Positions 1 through 6,301 of a DNA stretch of 11,125 nt are shown here, one piece after another. The stretch spans positions 1-11,125 of the forward strand of contig JBAXQP010000063.1 in NCBI GenBank assembly GCA_037131655.1. The letters are read 5' to 3'. The stretch is from a bacterium (GTDB taxonomy: Bacteria > Armatimonadota > Fimbriimonadia > Fimbriimonadales > JBAXQP01). Numbering within the stretch: position 1 is the stretch's first letter; each line of letters starts with the position of its first letter. The notes under the pieces were generated by a model, which was not told the origin of the DNA, made no database searches, and was given only the letters and a program-made list of their open reading frames with translations. A program made the position numbers and the translations under genes.

Positions 1-23
1 GGCTTTTTGAGTTCAATTTAGAG

Positions 24-96
24 CTGCCGCGCATGGACTCGAACCATGGACCCGCTGATTAACAGTCAGCTGCTCTACCAACTGAGCTACGCGGCA
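24..96 (-). tRNA. tRNA-Asn (anticodon GTT)
   Basis: The minus strand folds into a full cloverleaf of 73 nt. It has a 7-bp acceptor stem (TGCCGCG with CGCGGCA, 90-96 and 25-31), a D arm GCTC/GAGC, an anticodon stem GCTGA/TCAGC around the loop CTGTTAA, and a T arm CATGG/CCATG around TTCGAGT. The loop gives anticodon GTT, which reads Asn codons AAC and AAU. The discriminator base is G at position 24. The next bases are CTC, so the 3' CCA is not encoded and must be added after transcription. A consensus promoter lies about 40 nt upstream. Confidence 0.97.
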
Positions 97-133
97 ATGT
101 ACGTGCGTTCAATGGTGCTTAAACGTGATGTAT

Positions 134-162
134 ATACTACCTCGATTATTGGCTTCTGTCAA
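134..162 (-). promoter_or_regulatory. Sigma70-type promoter of tRNA-Asn
   Basis: On the minus strand a perfect -35 TTGACA (157-162) is followed after exactly 17 nt by TAGTAT (134-139, 4 of 6 matches to TATAAT). Initiation about 7 nt downstream would give a leader of roughly 30 nt before the mature tRNA 5' end at 96. The promoter sits between the waaA stop codon and the tRNA, so the tRNA can be expressed independently of waaA. Confidence 0.75.
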
Positions 163-202
163 CGTGTTGTAGAGGTTCAATTTCGGCTTTTTTTGGGATT
201 AA

Positions 203-1498
203 TTAATGTTGGCAGAAAGATGCAATTACTTCGGCGCAGCGTTGGGAAACGCCTTTGTTTTTGGAAATAAGGACGCGGGCGTCTTGGTTGATTTGTTTTC
301 GGCGTGCTGGATCATTGAGTATTGATAATATGCCGTTGGCTAACTCATCTGAGTTTGTGACATTGAAACCGATCCCTGCTGTATTTGCGAGGGCAGCGAT
401 GTCGCGGAAGTTGTGCATGTGAGGGCCAAAGAATGTGGGTACGCCATGGGCTAAAGGTTGGAAGATATTTTGACCTCCTAGCGGGGCAAACCCTCCGCCT
501 ACTACCGCTACTGATGCAATCGCATAAATCTTTGCCAGCTCACCGAAGGTGTCGAGCACGATATAGCGCGCTTCGCCATGGGTTTCAGTCAACTTTGTTC
601 GCCTTATAACATCCAATCCATGCTCCTGCATTAGTCGCTCTACCACATCAGTGCGTTCCAAATGACGAGGGGCGAGGATTAGGCAGACCTCAGGGATAGC
701 TTGGCGAATTTTATCGAATGCATCCAAAACAAGTTCTTCCTCGACTGGTTCGCCGTCCTTAGCCGCTCGTGTGCTTCCAACAACGATAACCGGGGCGCTC
801 GAAGGTAGATGGAGGTCTTTCCGAAGCTGTACTGGGTCGGCATCCAGCGTATCCACTGCCTGATCGAATTTTGTGTTTCCGCTTACGGTTACCCTTAACG
901 GATCGGCGCCAAGGGTTTTTATTCGTTCGGCGTCGACTTCACTTTGCATGAGGAAAGTATCCACATATCGCAAAAGAATTTTGTAGAAGAAAGAAAACTT
1001 GCGGGCGCGATTAAAGCTGCGATCGGAGATACGGCCATTAATTATTAATGTTGAAGCCTTGGCTCGTTTCGCTTCTGCGAGAAAATTCAGCCAAAGCTCT
1101 GTCTCCGCAATAACGACAACCTGAGGGGTAGCGCGTTGGAAGGCACGACGGCAGGCTCCAGGTAAGTCGAAGGGCATAAAGACAATATAATCGGCGATGC
1201 CCTGAAGGGATTGTTGGGCTGTTGCCTGACCGGTAGTAGTGGTGGTAGAGACGATGACTTCATAACCAGGCAATCGCTGCTTGAGCGCACGAATAACGGG
1301 GGCAACTACCATCACTTCCCCAACCGATACCGCATGTATCCAGATGCGTTTTCGTTCGGGGTCGGGTTTAAACGGCAGATAGCCGAACCGTTCTTTCCAT
1401 CGAGGTCCGGAGGTTCCACGTCGGTAAGCGCTTCGGGCTGTATGTATAAGCCAGAATGGCGCACTCAGTCTTAGCAATAATGTATATAGAAACCGCAC
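203..1498 (-). CDS. waaA: 3-deoxy-D-manno-octulosonic acid (Kdo) transferase
   Basis: WaaA (KdtA, glycosyltransferase family 30) transfers Kdo from CMP-Kdo to lipid A precursor at the cytoplasmic face of the inner membrane, the first inner-core step of lipopolysaccharide synthesis. The 431-aa product has the family's usual length and layout. A hydrophobic N-terminal anchor (about residues 3-20) is followed by HAVSVGE (55-61), whose Glu61 matches the catalytic Glu of the HxxSVGE motif, then ETELW (132-136). A C-terminal CMP-sugar-binding half includes VVGGGFAPLGGQN. The start is GTG. An in-frame TAA lies one codon upstream, so no longer product is possible, although the SD (AAGGGCGG, about 13 nt away) is poorly placed. 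The gene lies 70 nt downstream of the PfkB-family kinase on the same strand and may be co-transcribed with it. I see no terminator before the tRNA promoter. Confidence 0.95.
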   Translation of the reverse strand: MRFLYTLLLRLSAPFWLIHTARSAYRRGTSGPRWKERFGYLPFKPDPERKRIWIHAVSVGEVMVVAPVIRALKQRLPGYEVIVSTTTTTGQATAQQSLQGIADYIVFMPFDLPGACRRAFQRATPQVVVIAETELWLNFLAEAKRAKASTLIINGRISDRSFNRARKFSFFYKILLRYVDTFLMQSEVDAERIKTLGADPLRVTVSGNTKFDQAVDTLDADPVQLRKDLHLPSSAPVIVVGSTRAAKDGEPVEEELVLDAFDKIRQAIPEVCLILAPRHLERTDVVERLMQEHGLDVIRRTKLTETHGEARYIVLDTFGELAKIYAIASVAVVGGGFAPLGGQNIFQPLAHGVPTFFGPHMHNFRDIAALANTAGIGFNVTNSDELANGILSILNDPARRKQINQDARVLISKNKGVSQRCAEVIASFCQH

Positions 1499-1568
1499 GT
1501 GTTAAATTTCGCCGCCCTTCAAAAGGTTCCTCTATCGTACCGCAGAACGACAATTATTGCTTTGATAT

Positions 1569-2504
1569 TCAAAAAGCCATAACCTCAATCTGGTTTCGGT
1601 AGAGTTCGACGGTGGTGGGGTTGAGGGCACCGACGGTCATTTGTTCGGCGGCGGAGGAACCGGCGGCAACGGCTAGTTTCAGGGTTTCGATGGAAGATAG
1701 ATGTTGGTGTAAACCTACCAACATCCCTCCTAGAAAAGCATCGCCTGAGCCTACTGCGCTTAGGTATTTAATGATTGGAGGGTGAGCCATTATTGATGGA
1801 TGACCCGCCCAAAGAGCGCCTTCGCCTCCAAAGGTGATAATCATCTCGACCCCTTTATCGAGCCATGATTCGGCGGCTTTAGCAGCCTCTTTATGGGTTT
1901 CCAATGGCTTTCCTATTGCCTGGCTCAGTTCGTGAATATTTATCTTGCAGTAGGCGGGGAGGGCTTTCAGGCCTTCGACCAGTGAGGCTTCGGCTGTATC
2001 CAAAACGGCTTTAGCTCCTGCGGTCTGCGCGATTTTAATGGCTTCGGCATAAAGCGTATCGCGAGCGCCGGGGGGGGTGCGGCCACAGAATGCGATGTAT
2101 TCATACTTGGGAGCGAGGTGTTCGAGCTTGCGCAGGAAAGCATCACAATCCCCATCAGTCACTTCAGGTCCCTTTTCGTTAATTTTCGTATCTTTTCCGG
2201 TCGATGCATCGATAAGTGCGACACATACTCGGGATTCCTGATCGATGGGCACGAAGTCAGGATTTAACCCATCATTTGTAAGACCTTCGATGATACTGGC
2301 GCCATTATAACCGCCAGTAAAACCCGTGGTTGAAACTAAACCTTCTTGAGGATCAAGAAGAAGGATAACTCTGGCAACATTGACGCCCTTACCGGCAGGA
2401 CAAGTATGCGCTTCCTTCACATGATGCACTGCGCCGGGAGTAATTTTATCCAGATAGTAGGTCTTATCAACCGTTGGGTTCAACGTCACCGTAAGAATAG
2501 CCAA
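1569..2504 (-). CDS. PfkB-family sugar-phosphate kinase, 1-phosphofructokinase-like
   Basis: This is an ATP-dependent kinase of the ribokinase/PfkB fold, in the branch holding 1-phosphofructokinase (FruK) and tagatose-6-phosphate kinase (LacC). Seen in the sequence: the N-terminal strand ILTVTLNPTVDKTYYL typical of FruK, the substrate-binding glycine segment AGKGVNVAR, INIHEL in place of the usual KPNxxEL, FGGEGA, and the PfkB signature VGSGDAFLGG whose Asp is the catalytic base. The product is about 311 aa, normal for the family. The longest frame begins with ATG at 2519, but GGAGG occupies codons 2-4 of that frame and lies 5 nt before a TTG at 2504, which puts the protein start exactly at the conserved MAILTVTLNP. 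No PTS or sugar-transport gene is nearby, so the substrate (fructose-1-phosphate, tagatose-6-phosphate or another sugar phosphate) is unresolved. A run of eight C (coding strand) at 2070-2077 encodes part of the conserved GxxPPG loop. Confidence 0.9.
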   Translation of the reverse strand: MAILTVTLNPTVDKTYYLDKITPGAVHHVKEAHTCPAGKGVNVARVILLLDPQEGLVSTTGFTGGYNGASIIEGLTNDGLNPDFVPIDQESRVCVALIDASTGKDTKINEKGPEVTDGDCDAFLRKLEHLAPKYEYIAFCGRTPPGARDTLYAEAIKIAQTAGAKAVLDTAEASLVEGLKALPAYCKINIHELSQAIGKPLETHKEAAKAAESWLDKGVEMIITFGGEGALWAGHPSIMAHPPIIKYLSAVGSGDAFLGGMLVGLHQHLSSIETLKLAVAAGSSAAEQMTVGALNPTTVELYRNQIEVMAF

Positions 2505-2509
2505 AACCG

Positions 2510-2514
2510 CCTCC
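2510..2514 (-). promoter_or_regulatory. Ribosome binding site setting the kinase start
   Basis: GGAGG on the minus strand is 5 nt from TTG (2502-2504). It lies inside the longer frame that begins at 2519, and no SD precedes that ATG. This favours the TTG start. Confidence 0.65.
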
Positions 2515-2534
2515 AACATCTAACATTGACTAGG

Positions 2535-2540
2535 ATTGTA
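2535..2540 (-). promoter_or_regulatory. Possible -10 element for the kinase/waaA transcript
   Basis: TACAAT (5 of 6 matches to TATAAT) lies about 30 nt upstream of the proposed TTG start on the minus strand. I see no good -35 at 16-18 nt and no TGn extension, so this is tentative. Confidence 0.25.
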
Positions 2541-2610
2541 CCCTTGCTAAGGCACAATAACTTCAGTTTTGATTTTTGACAGGTTCAACGCCCTACCCCT
2601 ACATCCGGAT

Positions 2611-2690
2611 AATAAAGGTAAGTAGGCTTTATCAAATGCGACAAAAGCAGGAGCGCCTTTAACAAGGACACTCCTGCTTTTGTATTTTTT
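2611..2690 (+). ncRNA. Candidate small RNA with intrinsic terminator
   Basis: On the plus strand ATAAAG (2612-2617) pairs with CTTTAT (2627-2632) around a 9-nt loop. The terminator hairpin at 2641-2683 follows and runs into TATTTTTT. A perfect TTGACA sits at 2576-2581, with only a weak -10 (TACATC, 18-nt spacer). No plus-strand gene lies upstream, so the terminator has no obvious client on that strand. The alternative is that the unit simply ends the minus-strand ANTAR gene transcript. The RNA call is an inference. Confidence 0.22.
2641..2683. terminator. Strong, probably bidirectional rho-independent terminator
   Basis: A perfect 13-bp inverted repeat (ACAAAAGCAGGAG with CTCCTGCTTTTGT) encloses a further 4-bp stem CCTT/AAGG with a TAAC loop (2656-2667). 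On the plus strand it is followed by a T-rich tail ending in six T. On the minus strand the GCAGGAG/CTCCTGC core is followed by TTTTGT, so it can also stop transcription from the ANTAR regulator, whose stop codon is about 144 nt upstream. The stretch 2684-2826 between them shows no gene. Confidence 0.85.
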
Positions 2691-2826
2691 CTGAATACTT
2701 ACAAGCTGCAAAGACTAATAAACAAATGTATCAAAACGGCATGCAACATTATTGAAAACTAATCGATACTAACAAAAGATCAACTAGTCTCAAAATCGCA
2801 AGCTGGTTCGTAATTGAACGAATATC

Positions 2827-3405
2827 TTAGATGAGATCCGCAGCAGTGATAATGCTCATCGCGATATCCTTCATCTTCCGGTTCTGGTTTCGAGCCTGGA
2901 AATGAATTCGCTTGAACGCTTCATCTTCGGAAAGACCGTGGCGATCCATCAAGATTCCCTTAGCGCGTTCGATAAGCTTGCGAGTCTCAAGGGCTTCAGT
3001 AAGTTCAGTAACTTCTTTGTTTCGCAGTTGAAGCTCTTTAAAACGACGCATTGCGATTTCAATCGCGGGGCCTAAGTCTTCTTTGCGGAAAGGCTTTAGA
3101 AGATAGGCAAGCGCGCCAGCTTCGCCTGCTTTCTCAACCAACTCATCTTCGACAAATCCTGTTAAGAACATGATTGCGCATGGATGGTCATTGATAATTG
3201 CCTTTGCAGCTTCAATTCCGTCCATCTCCGGCATTCGAATGTCCAAAATTGCCAGTTCCGGCTGATGCTGTTTGGCAGCCAACACAGCCTGCGTACCATT
3301 TTCACATTCAGCAACGACACGATGGCCCAACCGCTCCAAACGTGCTCGAAGCATCATTCTGGTGACGGCTTCGTCCTCAGCGATAATTACAGATAATCCA
3401 GTCAT
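2827..3405 (-). CDS. REC-ANTAR response regulator (AmiR/NasT type)
   Basis: This 192-aa cytoplasmic protein has two domains. Residues 1-120 are a receiver domain with the acidic pair E10/D11, phosphoacceptor D55 in LDIRMPEMDG, T82, Y101 and K104 (LLKP), all key positions intact. A short helix leads into an ANTAR RNA-binding domain (about 127-187) containing RKLIERAKGILMDRHGLSEDEAF. ANTAR proteins bind paired RNA stem-loops and prevent premature transcription termination, so the expected role is phosphorylation-dependent antitermination. The start is ATG, preceded by GGAGGTGG (3411-3418) at good spacing. No histidine kinase, NasS-like sensor or nitrogen gene is adjacent, so signal and targets are unknown. 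The gene is monocistronic by context, with a possible promoter at 3588 and a terminator at 2641-2683. Confidence 0.95.
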   Translation of the reverse strand: MTGLSVIIAEDEAVTRMMLRARLERLGHRVVAECENGTQAVLAAKQHQPELAILDIRMPEMDGIEAAKAIINDHPCAIMFLTGFVEDELVEKAGEAGALAYLLKPFRKEDLGPAIEIAMRRFKELQLRNKEVTELTEALETRKLIERAKGILMDRHGLSEDEAFKRIHFQARNQNRKMKDIAMSIITAADLI

Positions 3406-3752
3406 CTAATCCACCTCCGCAACTAGCGGCACAGTCAATCCGTTTCCGGTCAGCAGCTCGGACATCCGCAGTGGAGCTAAAAGCTCGAACACAAGAGATG
3501 ATACAGGCCACTTTTCTTCAATTGACCAGGCGCTAAATGCATTTATTGCCAGCTTTCATTAATCTGCCCGCAAATTTACAATAAACTATTATATCACGTA
3601 CGGTTAAGAAAGTTTGCATTGTTTACGTATGAGCTTAATAAATGCCATCGTATACCGAGCTTCTTGCACAATATAATTCGACGTCAGGCGCCTAAAATCC
3701 TTTGTTTGCCCATATTTTGTCTTTGATGTGTAATAAAGCATAAATGTTCTAG
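3406..3752. other. Intergenic region carrying the leader of the ANTAR gene
   Basis: This 347-nt gap lies between the permease stop and the ANTAR gene. From the proposed -10 at 3588, a transcript on the minus strand would have a leader of about 175 nt. It contains a perfect small hairpin GAGCT/AGCTC with a 3-nt loop (3474-3486), a neighbouring TCC-ACTGC-GGA stem-loop, and CCG-GAAA-CGG (about 3441-3450). No terminator is visible after the permease gene in 3604-3752. A minus-strand frame running into this gap from inside the permease is an out-of-frame shadow. Confidence 0.5.
3588..3593 (-). promoter_or_regulatory. -10 element upstream of the ANTAR regulator
   Basis: A perfect TATAAT on the minus strand within GATATAATAG. 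The -35 region 16-17 nt upstream (CAAACT or AAACTT) is poor. Position and orientation suit transcription of the ANTAR gene with a long leader. Confidence 0.4.
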
Positions 3753-4619
3753 CTAAGACCAGATGATGCGGACGAGGCAGATGCAGGCGATGGCTATTAC
3801 TAAAAGGGCGAATGCGCGTTGGAGATAAGCGACGTGGATGCGGTGGCTGTGCCATGCGCCGAATTGCACACCGATTAGAGAGCCTGCCATCAAGGCAAAT
3901 ACTATCCTCAAATCCACCTTTCCCGCTAAAGCATACTGGATCGTTCCGGCTATTGCCGAAACCATTATCAGTAAAGAACTCGTGCCGATAGCCATTCGAA
4001 GATGAATGCCATAACCATAAACCAATAAGGGGATGAGGATAACTCCGCCGCCGATTCCCAACAAGCCAGCTAGCACGCCGATGAGTAGTCCGGCCATCGT
4101 TAGGGAGAAAAGTGATACGGCCTTCACATTGCTTGCGGGTAGGCCAATTCGCAAGGGGCCATTCGGCCAGCACAAACGATTGGAGGGATTATCTTGTTCC
4201 GAGTTGTTCTCCCGCCAAAGATGTATTGCAATCCCAAAAAGCAGTACCACAAAGATAGCGCTGACAGTGGTTGTAGCGAAAGGCGCTTTACGTCCGAGGA
4301 AGCTTACTGAACCTATTCCTTCCAGGTATTTCAAAAATCCTTTGCCAAGCGCAGTGCCAATAATTGTCCCCGGAGCCATACACAAAACCAAGCGGGTATC
4401 GGTGCAATGTTTCTTGGCATGACGCCAAGCCGATCCCGCTCCAACGACAATCATCTGGGCCAACCCACTTCCAACCGCAACAGCAGGGTCTATCCCAAAC
4501 AATGAGATCAAGAGCGGGGTCAGCATAAAGCCGCCCCCTACACCGAATAGGCCGGCAGCATATCCGACCCCCGCTCCTAATATCGCCAAACCGGCAAGAA
4601 AGGCATGAGAATAAGGCAT
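3753..4619 (-). CDS. TauE/SafE-family (sulfite exporter-type) permease
   Basis: This is a 288-aa polytopic inner-membrane protein. It has the two internally repeated glycine motifs of the TauE/SafE (DUF81) family: GLFGVGGG at residues 23-30 and GLLGIGGG at 185-192, each followed by a hydrophobic helix beginning with a proline-containing (T/I)PLL. About eight hydrophobic segments can be seen, with a polar loop of about 30 residues (135-165) between the halves. Characterised family members export sulfite, sulfoacetate or related organic anions, but assignment to a substrate from sequence alone is unsafe. Its ATG overlaps the TAA stop of the upstream gene by one base (TAATG), a typical translational-coupling arrangement, and there is no strong SD. 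It therefore probably forms an operon with the secreted HExxH protein. No sulfur-metabolism gene is nearby. Confidence 0.92.
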   Translation of the reverse strand: MPYSHAFLAGLAILGAGVGYAAGLFGVGGGFMLTPLLISLFGIDPAVAVGSGLAQMIVVGAGSAWRHAKKHCTDTRLVLCMAPGTIIGTALGKGFLKYLEGIGSVSFLGRKAPFATTTVSAIFVVLLFGIAIHLWRENNSEQDNPSNRLCWPNGPLRIGLPASNVKAVSLFSLTMAGLLIGVLAGLLGIGGGVILIPLLVYGYGIHLRMAIGTSSLLIMVSAIAGTIQYALAGKVDLRIVFALMAGSLIGVQFGAWHSHRIHVAYLQRAFALLVIAIACICLVRIIWS

Positions 4620-6007
4620 TAAGGCGTTTCCGGTAGTCCGTATTTAACGCTTGGCAGAGGATTGCCCCGGTTATCGCAGACACGGAAGGAAAATTGCCAA
4701 TATCCGCTGGGTTTGGCCACTTTGATAAGGAATTGGTTAGTTCCTTTTTTGAGACGAACCCTCATAATGTTGCCATCCGATCCGCTGCCACCCTCAACCG
4801 GCATATAGGAAATAAGCTTTCCGTCTTGCCATACCTTGCTGGCATCGTTTGTGCCAAAGCGAAGCTGGGCGAACTGGTCCTTCTCTGATATGACCGTCGT
4901 TGCCGCATATGCAAGCAAGTTCTTCGGCATTTCAACGCCTTCGGATAAATCGAAAACATAACCGAGCGCCGATACCTTCCGCCATGTATTACCTCCGGCA
5001 TTAGCGCCCACTGAAGGCTTGACAGAAGTTTCTTTGATGAATGACTTGTTGATGCCGTAATCCTTCTCGCCTTTAGTATCGAAAGGTCCGAGGAAGAGGA
5101 TATCGCGGCAATATTGGTCGACCCATGGGTTATTCACGCGTTTGGTATAGGGAAGATCTCGCCACATCTTTCGCGTAGCATAGGCGGTCATCAGCAGGTC
5201 GCAATCGGTGAGCGAGTCGGAGCTTGGAAAGATGCCATCCGGGTATCCGTTATGAGCATTCATCGCGCACCCTGATGCGTGCATGAATTCGTGATACATG
5301 ATGCCGTCGCTATCGCACATCAAGTAGCCAATATAAAGAGCGCCCTTGGTGCTTGGGACAGGAGGAAGAGTGCCGGCAAGAAGATTGAGACGAATATCTT
5401 CCGTCGGTTCGTCTTTGGCCATATCTGATCGGTAGGTTTTGACAAACACGAAGATGCTGTCGGCCTCATTCGGCTTCAAATCAGTGATATAGGGCATACA
5501 GACGCTCGGATCAGGCCAGTCGTCCCAAGTGGTTAAAGGTTTCTCGATAATCGTGAGTGTCCAGTCGATTTTTAAGTTGCCCCAAGAGAATTTCCAGATA
5601 ATTTTTTCAAATTTGGCAAGCGCTTGGCGAGTTTTTTCGATTTCCTCATCACGGAAGGTCTGCTTGGTGTGATGCGAACCGCCTTGAGCGTCCTTCCATT
5701 GGAGGTCGAGGGTTCGGAACAGATAAGCCCTCAGCTTCCAGTGCCCTGCTTTCGATTCATCCGTATTGGGAGCCACTTTGGGACGAAGCTCGCGGAATTT
5801 AGCGCGCATCGCATCCCAAGTTTCCTGATCGCACTTGGTCGAATCGTAGATATTCTCATAGTGAAGTAGAGCGGCATCCCAATTGCCTGCTTTTTCAGCT
5901 TCAACTGCCGCTTTGCGCTCAGCTTTGGCATCCATAAACGTTGCCGCGCTTAGCATGACCACGCTGAGCAGTCCAAACATAGCCACAACCAACAATCCTT
6001 TAATCAT
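4619..6007 (-). CDS. Secreted HExxH-motif protein with C-terminal beta-sandwich-like region
   Basis: I do not recognise a named family. The 462-aa product starts with an apparent signal peptide (lysine, then hydrophobic residues 4-23, possible cleavage after an Ala about residue 22-28). A charged helical segment EAEKAGNWDAALLHYENIY resembles a single TPR-like helix pair. The middle carries YHEFMHASG with HEFMH at about 239-243, a zinc-metallopeptidase-type HExxH, with further candidate ligands at His252 and nearby acidic residues. The third metzincin His (HExxHxxGxxH) is replaced by Met. The last 120 residues (FGTNDASKVWQDGKLI ... VRLKKGTNQFLIKV ... GYWQFSFRV) resemble PA14- or galactose-binding-like beta sandwiches of secreted proteins. 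The start was moved from a TTG at 6031 to the ATG at 6007, because AGGAGG lies 5 nt before it. It is the first gene of a unit with the TauE-type permease. Peptidase activity is an inference. Confidence 0.85.
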   Translation of the reverse strand: MIKGLLVVAMFGLLSVVMLSAATFMDAKAERKAAVEAEKAGNWDAALLHYENIYDSTKCDQETWDAMRAKFRELRPKVAPNTDESKAGHWKLRAYLFRTLDLQWKDAQGGSHHTKQTFRDEEIEKTRQALAKFEKIIWKFSWGNLKIDWTLTIIEKPLTTWDDWPDPSVCMPYITDLKPNEADSIFVFVKTYRSDMAKDEPTEDIRLNLLAGTLPPVPSTKGALYIGYLMCDSDGIMYHEFMHASGCAMNAHNGYPDGIFPSSDSLTDCDLLMTAYATRKMWRDLPYTKRVNNPWVDQYCRDILFLGPFDTKGEKDYGINKSFIKETSVKPSVGANAGGNTWRKVSALGYVFDLSEGVEMPKNLLAYAATTVISEKDQFAQLRFGTNDASKVWQDGKLISYMPVEGGSGSDGNIMRVRLKKGTNQFLIKVAKPSGYWQFSFRVCDNRGNPLPSVKYGLPETP

Positions 6008-6012
6008 TATTT

Positions 6013-6018
6013 CCTCCT
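6013..6018 (-). promoter_or_regulatory. Ribosome binding site setting the HExxH protein start
   Basis: AGGAGG on the minus strand with 5 nt (AAATA) to ATG at 6005-6007. The longer frame, from a TTG at 6031, would place this SD inside the coding region and has no SD of its own. Confidence 0.8.
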
Positions 6019-6126
6019 GAATTATTCTCAATTATGAACTTGACGGATAAGCAATGCAGAAGTTGCGTCGGCTACTTCACTTTGCCGTCAGCCACATTGA
6101 CCTTTGCTTAAAGTTCTTCCATCGAA

Positions 6127-6152
6127 ATTATAGCAGAGACGTATAGACGCAA
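6127..6152 (-). promoter_or_regulatory. Extended -10 promoter for the HExxH/permease operon
   Basis: On the minus strand TGCTATAAT (6127-6135) is a perfect extended -10. TTGCGT at 6147-6152 is a possible -35, but the 14-nt spacer is short, so the extended -10 probably carries recognition. The leader would be about 110 nt. Confidence 0.55.
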
Positions 6153-6182
6153 TCACCCTCTATCTGATTGATAATCCTGCCC

Positions 6183-6204
6183 CCCTTCAATATGGCCTGA
6201 AGGG
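6183..6204. repeat. Inverted repeat in the divergent promoter region
   Basis: CCCTTCA (6183-6189) and TGAAGGG (6198-6204) form a 7-bp inverted repeat with an 8-nt spacer. Its place between divergent promoters would suit an operator, but it could equally be a chance hairpin. Confidence 0.35.
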
Positions 6205-6301
6205 ATACGGGTCTTTCTCTTGAGTTAGAATGGGTATTATGGAACAAGTTGTGTTTGAGTTTAAAAGAGGTATTCCACGAACCTATTGGAGGTCTCGTTA
6301 A

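Larger units (their letters stand above)
6032..6301. other. Divergent intergenic region
   Basis: About 270 nt separate the minus-strand HExxH gene from the plus-strand UroD-like gene. It holds an extended -10 promoter for the minus strand (6127-6135) and an inverted repeat (6183-6204). Towards the plus strand, TATTAT at 6235-6240 is a possible -10 without a good -35. I see no small gene here. Confidence 0.5.

Noticed and set aside
3604..4173. Minus-strand open frame of 189 codons overlapping the permease gene
   Set aside because: It lies in another frame of a clear TauE/SafE gene, has no recognisable motif, and its composition is that of a shifted membrane-protein sequence.
4288..4683. Minus-strand open frame of 131 codons across the HExxH/permease junction
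   Set aside because: Both overlapped genes are well supported, and the frame shows no motif of its own.
4857..5299. Assigning the HExxH protein to the metzincins
   Set aside because: The required third His at HExxHxxG+3 is Met, so only a general HExxH-motif label is justified.
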